Assembly: GCA_046704445.1 (NCBI GenBank)
Contig: JBJKRW010000106.1
Location: 1-8,043, forward strand
Length of the DNA stretch: 8,043 nucleotides
Direction of reading: 5' to 3'
Source: JBJKRW01 sp046704445
GTDB lineage: Bacteria; Patescibacteriota; Microgenomatia; UBA1406; GWC2-37-13
In this document: positions 5,279 through 8,043 of the stretch, in pieces
How positions within the stretch are numbered: position 1 is the first letter of the stretch
Layout of the letters: each line of letters begins with the position of its first letter
Program-made: the position numbers and the translations under genes
The notes under the pieces: model-generated
The model's input: the letters and a program-made list of their open reading frames with translations, nothing else
Database searches by the model: none
What the model was told of the DNA's origin: nothing

Positions 5279-6847
5279 TTATTTACATTGATAATCTATG
5301 CCCAACGACACATTATCCAACGCGTTTGCCCTTTGAATAATTTCCTGGCTATTTTGATACAGTAATGCCTCGCCGTTTGCAACCGCAACATTTCCGCTAA
5401 ATACATATTGGGTATAATCACTATACACATCTAAAGTAACGGGGAAATCAATACGGCCATAGGTGCCTTTGATATCATATATCCGCGTTGCCGAATCAAC
5501 ATCCGTCTTACGTCCGAAGTCTCGAACCGTATATCCCAAACTGTGTATTACATATGAGCTTGGACAGTTAATCAGATTCACGATTACGGAAACGGTAATC
5601 TTTGAAGTAAAATTTTGATGATCTCCACAAACTTTTGTTGGATCGCTCCCTTCTTTAGCACATTTGTTACATTGAGCATACCACGCGCATCCGTACCCGT
5701 TTTTTTGTGCGGTAATACAAGGGGTTGAATCACCGTAGTTTTGAGCATTAATATTGGAACAGTCAAAATTTGTTTTCGCCGAAGGAGGACAAACCCTATT
5801 GACCTCCTGCTGACTGGCGGATATTGTATCTCCCAAAGTCGAGGAAACAGGAAAACAATGATTACATTGAGAGCCATCCGCTCGAAGTCCAACCCACACA
5901 CAATTGTCGGTTACTCCCGTCGCATCATTTAACACGCTTCCACAGAAGGATTTTGTTGTCCTCTCTAAGCATGGCGGATTAACCGCATGTGTCGGAGTCG
6001 GCTGAAGATTATTATCAGCCCCCGGTACTATATTGTTGACTTGTTTGTCTGTTCCCTGATTATTTCCGTTTTCATCTTTAAGGTTATTTTGCAACTGGGC
6101 GTCATTCGTAGTTTGTGATTGTTTTCCTCCCTGGCTGGAACCCGATCCCTGGGCAGCCGCATCGTATTGATTAGTTTTTTTACAGTTAGGTAATGTTGAT
6201 CGCGAAGTCCCAACTCCAAACGCTTCTCCCGTGATTTCCTTCGTTCCTTCCGGACTCACATAATACGGCTTTCCGTTTTCACATTTAATGCACGGCGCAT
6301 CATGGGATTTTGAGCAAAAATTATCACATTCAGATGTCCAAAATGTTTGTTGAGAGTCTTCAAGCGTTGTCCCGCAATGACTGCATCCTCCTCCCGGACA
6401 TTGCCAACCCGGATCTTTTGGAGCAACCACACCGCTTCGGATATAGGGAGCCGTATTCACTTTTATGGTAGGTGTTGGTGATTCTCCTGTGGCTGACTCC
6501 GTCGGTTCTAGGCTTTGGCTGCAGGCCGGATTATGCTCCCCGTATTTATTGGGTAATGCCCATGTTCCGACGCTCCATTCATTATATATGCACTGATATG
6601 CTAACCCAATATCTTTATTGCCCGTACATGCAATACACCATTCGTTGTTGGCATAAGAAGGCGCACACGAATCTCCCACCGCTATACCTTCCGGACATAA
6701 CTCACTGGTTAATGCCCGAGCATTGGTTGTTTGTTTGGTTTCCGATTTTTTCAGGAAGATATTTGAATATATCAGGGTCCCTATACTCATAACGGCCAGA
6801 GTTCCAAGTGCCAACAATGTGATAACCTCCCCTTTTTGACGTGACAT
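5279..6847 (-). CDS. Large cysteine-rich surface protein with prepilin-like N-terminus
   Basis: 522 aa, family not recognised. A short basic start (MSRQKGE) leads into a hydrophobic helix (8-31), similar to a class III signal (Gly6/Glu7) but lacking the Glu at +5 of true type IV pilins, so a plain membrane anchor is equally likely. The exported part holds 28 cysteines, five as CxxC pairs (71/74, 155/158, 186/189, 328/331, 393/396). Two Cys modules (293-331 and 363-396) share the order C..C..C-[VA]-W..CNxC and look duplicated. A Gly/Gln/Asn-rich linker (232-282) and PTPT spacers (124-127, 283-286) separate the regions. The last ~110 residues, Cys-poor and rich in beta-type sequence, form a likely folded domain. 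The ATG lies 4 nt after the upstream stop; no Shine-Dalgarno is visible. Probably a disulfide-bonded surface or adhesion protein. Confidence 0.8.
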   Translation of the reverse strand: MSRQKGEVITLLALGTLAVMSIGTLIYSNIFLKKSETKQTTNARALTSELCPEGIAVGDSCAPSYANNEWCIACTGNKDIGLAYQCIYNEWSVGTWALPNKYGEHNPACSQSLEPTESATGESPTPTIKVNTAPYIRSGVVAPKDPGWQCPGGGCSHCGTTLEDSQQTFWTSECDNFCSKSHDAPCIKCENGKPYYVSPEGTKEITGEAFGVGTSRSTLPNCKKTNQYDAAAQGSGSSQGGKQSQTTNDAQLQNNLKDENGNNQGTDKQVNNIVPGADNNLQPTPTHAVNPPCLERTTKSFCGSVLNDATGVTDNCVWVGLRADGSQCNHCFPVSSTLGDTISASQQEVNRVCPPSAKTNFDCSNINAQNYGDSTPCITAQKNGYGCAWYAQCNKCAKEGSDPTKVCGDHQNFTSKITVSVIVNLINCPSSYVIHSLGYTVRDFGRKTDVDSATRIYDIKGTYGRIDFPVTLDVYSDYTQYVFSGNVAVANGEALLYQNSQEIIQRANALDNVSLGIDYQCK

Positions 6848-6851
6848 ATAA

Positions 6852-7313
6852 TTAATACATAGACTGAACTTGTTGATCTGTCGGAGGATTTTGTCCTGCC
6901 GGAACCTTGACGGTCACCGTTTTTCCTTTAATGGTAAAGGTGTAATTTTTCCATGTGGTTTCGTTAACTTTCACTAACGTATACGAAGCCGTATTATTTG
7001 TTTTTGCATATACTCCTTTTGCTACTGTTTGAAACGGAACATCTTTTAACGCCTGCTCGGGATTTGTTACAAGAGGAGAAATCGCCGGACCCGTCGCGAT
7101 ACTCGGTGATTGTTTCTTAAACAACCCGGAAAGAAACTGATATCCACCTGTCCACAGTTCTTTAATCGATGTTAAAGACCGCGAAATCAAAGCGGGTTTT
7201 GTACGGGGAGTTCCCGCAATAAAAACTGACTGAACAAGAAGTTGAGCAGTCAATAAACTCAGAATCAAAACAAGTACAATCTTGAACCTATTTTGCTTTA
7301 ATATTTTATTCAC
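6852..7313 (-). CDS. Membrane-anchored protein of unknown function, first gene of operon
   Basis: 153 aa, not recognised. Residues 11-33 form an N-terminal membrane segment after a Lys/Arg-rich start; a Ser/Pro-rich middle follows, and residues 93-141 read as alternating beta strands (VAKGVYAK, YTLVKVNETTW, YTFTIKGKTVTVKVPAG), so a small exported beta domain is likely. The start is GTG at 7313; AGGA sits only 2 nt before it, too close for a normal ribosome binding site, but the N-terminus fits and no better start exists before the anchor. It follows a strong promoter with about 25 nt of leader and ends 4 nt before the Cys-rich gene. As first gene it may be a small co-assembled surface subunit; this is inference from order only. 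Confidence 0.75.
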   Translation of the reverse strand: MNKILKQNRFKIVLVLILSLLTAQLLVQSVFIAGTPRTKPALISRSLTSIKELWTGGYQFLSGLFKKQSPSIATGPAISPLVTNPEQALKDVPFQTVAKGVYAKTNNTASYTLVKVNETTWKNYTFTIKGKTVTVKVPAGQNPPTDQQVQSMY

Positions 7314-7344
7314 GGTCCTGATTTAATTTAATTCGCTACTTTAA

Positions 7345-7373
7345 ATCATAATATAATACATTTTGAGTGTCAA
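7345..7373 (-). promoter_or_regulatory. Strong promoter of the Cys-rich operon
   Basis: Minus strand: a perfect TTGACA (7373-7368), a 17-bp spacer, and TATGAT (7350-7345), 5 of 6 matches. The predicted start is near 7338, about 25 nt before the GTG. The -35 begins 10 bp after the stop of the three-TM gene, so the operon is transcribed independently of it. Confidence 0.8.
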
Positions 7374-7383
7374 ATTAACGCTT

Positions 7384-7731
7384 TTACAATTTCAAAATTA
7401 ACACCGCATATAGTATTTTCAAAAGAATCAGGAAAAAATAGAAAAATGGCGCAAGCGCGCAAAAAACAAGAATATACTTGACCGCATGAGGAATCATCCC
7501 CTTAAGAAGTTTTGCGCGGATTAAAAGCATTATCCATATCAATCCTATACAACATAAAATAACCACGGGAAACACTATGAATCCCAAACCTGCCAATCCC
7601 ATGTCGGAGGATTGCATATCCATTGTAATGAATTGAATAAGATTATACAGATTGAGTAATGCGAAAAAACCAAATATGAAGATAAAAACATCCGCACTCA
7701 CAACTCCTATGAATCCTGAATATTTGCGCAT
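7384..7731 (-). CDS. Three-TM integral membrane protein, unknown function
   Basis: 115 aa, very hydrophobic, family not recognised. Three likely membrane helices at about 11-35, 47-71 and 85-112, joined by a short loop with Met/Asp/Ser (37-45) and a basic loop (72-79, RAKLLKGM). The basic loop marks the cytoplasmic side, putting the N-terminus outside by the positive-inside rule, although the MRK start is also basic, so topology is uncertain. It has no catalytic motif. It precedes the Cys-rich operon by 70 bp on the same strand, but that operon has its own promoter, so a shared role is possible but not required. A -10 box sits so close to the ATG that the mRNA would be nearly leaderless. Confidence 0.7.
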   Translation of the reverse strand: MRKYSGFIGVVSADVFIFIFGFFALLNLYNLIQFITMDMQSSDMGLAGLGFIVFPVVILCCIGLIWIMLLIRAKLLKGMIPHAVKYILVFCALAPFFYFFLILLKILYAVLILKL

Positions 7732-7742
7732 ATGCTTATTTC

Positions 7743-7772
7743 ATTATACAGGAATTGTCTTTTACATATCAG
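7743..7772 (-). promoter_or_regulatory. Near-leaderless promoter of three-TM gene
   Basis: Minus strand: CTGATA (7772-7767, 4 of 6 matches), an 18-bp spacer, and a perfect TATAAT (7748-7743). The predicted start near 7736 leaves only about 5 nt before the ATG at 7731, so translation would begin without a Shine-Dalgarno. Confidence 0.55.
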
Positions 7773-7773
7773 T

Positions 7774-7926
7774 TTAAGAAGCCGCGTCGCTATGATTTTT
7801 TTGTTTCATCGCATGTTCAAACACTCGCGCGGAACGCACAAATCCGCGGCCGTCTACGGGAAGATCGAGCGTTTTCAACAATGCAACAATCAGATCGGGA
7901 AATGTGAAGCTTTTTGCGCATTTACT
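7774..7926 (-). pseudogene. C-terminal fragment of an unknown gene next to an IS
   Basis: A 50-codon minus-strand frame, open from the transposase stop to a TAA at 7776, reads like real protein: LIVALLKTLDLPVDGRGFVR, then SARVFEHAMKQ. It has no start of its own (one Met, near the end), and a TGA closes it just inside the transposase end. The simplest reading is the C-terminus of a gene cut by the IS insertion, with the first residues belonging to IS end sequence. The product family is not recognised. A plus-strand frame over the same bases is its mirror and does not look like protein. Confidence 0.45.
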
Positions 7927-8043
7927 TCAGCACCTTGGAAACAAATTGACGAGGTGTCAGGCAATCTAAGCTTAAGTGTAATCTCTGTTCATTGTAGTAT
8001 ACAAGATAATCGGTTAACCGTTTCGAAATGAGTCGCTCCGAAG
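7922..8043 (-). CDS. Transposase C-terminus, IS3/IS481-like (partial)
   Basis: Thirty-nine codons plus stop; the gene continues beyond the right edge. The tail YLVYYNEQRLHLSLDCLTP is the signature end of retroviral-integrase-type (rve/DDE) transposases, normally of the form YYN..RpH..L...TP...l. The catalytic DDE residues lie outside the window, so activity cannot be judged. Subfamily assignment between IS3 and IS481 is uncertain from this tail alone. Confidence 0.85.
   Translation of the reverse strand, partial: SERLISKRLTDYLVYYNEQRLHLSLDCLTPRQFVSKVLK
7922..8043 (-). mobile_element. Right-edge insertion sequence (partial)
   Basis: Defined by the transposase tail. The terminal inverted repeat should lie within roughly the 60 bp left of the transposase stop (about 7860-7920), but with the other end outside the window it cannot be identified, so the left limit given is a minimum. 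Confidence 0.6.

Noticed and set aside
7732..8031. 99-codon plus-strand frame at the right end
   Set aside because: Antisense to the transposase tail and to the 50-codon protein-like tail, both of which read as real protein on the minus strand.

Overview
The window (about 8 kb, AT-leaning) looks like an accessory stretch from a small-genome bacterium of the Patescibacteria/CPR type, perhaps Microgenomates-like. This rests on style, not a marker gene: mostly single-pass membrane-anchored exported proteins with Pro-Thr linkers, many unfamiliar ORFs, starts without a clear Shine-Dalgarno, and a compact DEAD-box helicase with a basic Arg/Gly-rich N-terminus. UGA behaves as a stop, so nothing points to a recoded genome. 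No rRNA, tRNA or CRISPR array was seen.

Layout. (1) 1-1772, plus strand: a palindrome and a -10 box precede two genes 29 bp apart, a membrane-anchored S9-like alpha/beta hydrolase and a membrane-anchored FMN-binding protein with a 69-residue Pro/Thr linker and a covalent-flavinylation motif. (2) 1782-3682, minus strand: a small four-Cys membrane protein, an AT-rich gap, and a DEAD-box RNA helicase that has its own promoter, operator-like palindrome, ~120-nt hairpin leader and intrinsic terminator. (3) 3774-4496, plus strand: an SGNH/GDSL-like hydrolase, followed by a gap holding an orphan protein-like frame (4562-4759) without a start. (4) 7373-4805, minus strand: a promoter with a perfect TTGACA -35 drives three tightly packed genes: a 153-aa anchored protein, a 522-aa protein with 28 cysteines, and a signal-peptidase-I-like protein with Ser where the catalytic Lys should be. 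(5) 7384-8043, minus strand: a three-TM protein with a nearly leaderless promoter, then the C-terminal tail of an unknown gene and the C-terminus of an IS3/IS481-like transposase running off the window.

The most promising unit is the three-gene operon. Its genes are joined by 4-nt and 0-nt gaps, so the Cys-rich protein and the altered S26-like protein are probably made in fixed proportion and act together at the cell surface. The hydrolase/flavoprotein pair is a second surface module. No flavin transferase (ApbE), prepilin peptidase or disulfide-forming enzyme lies in the window to complete either story.
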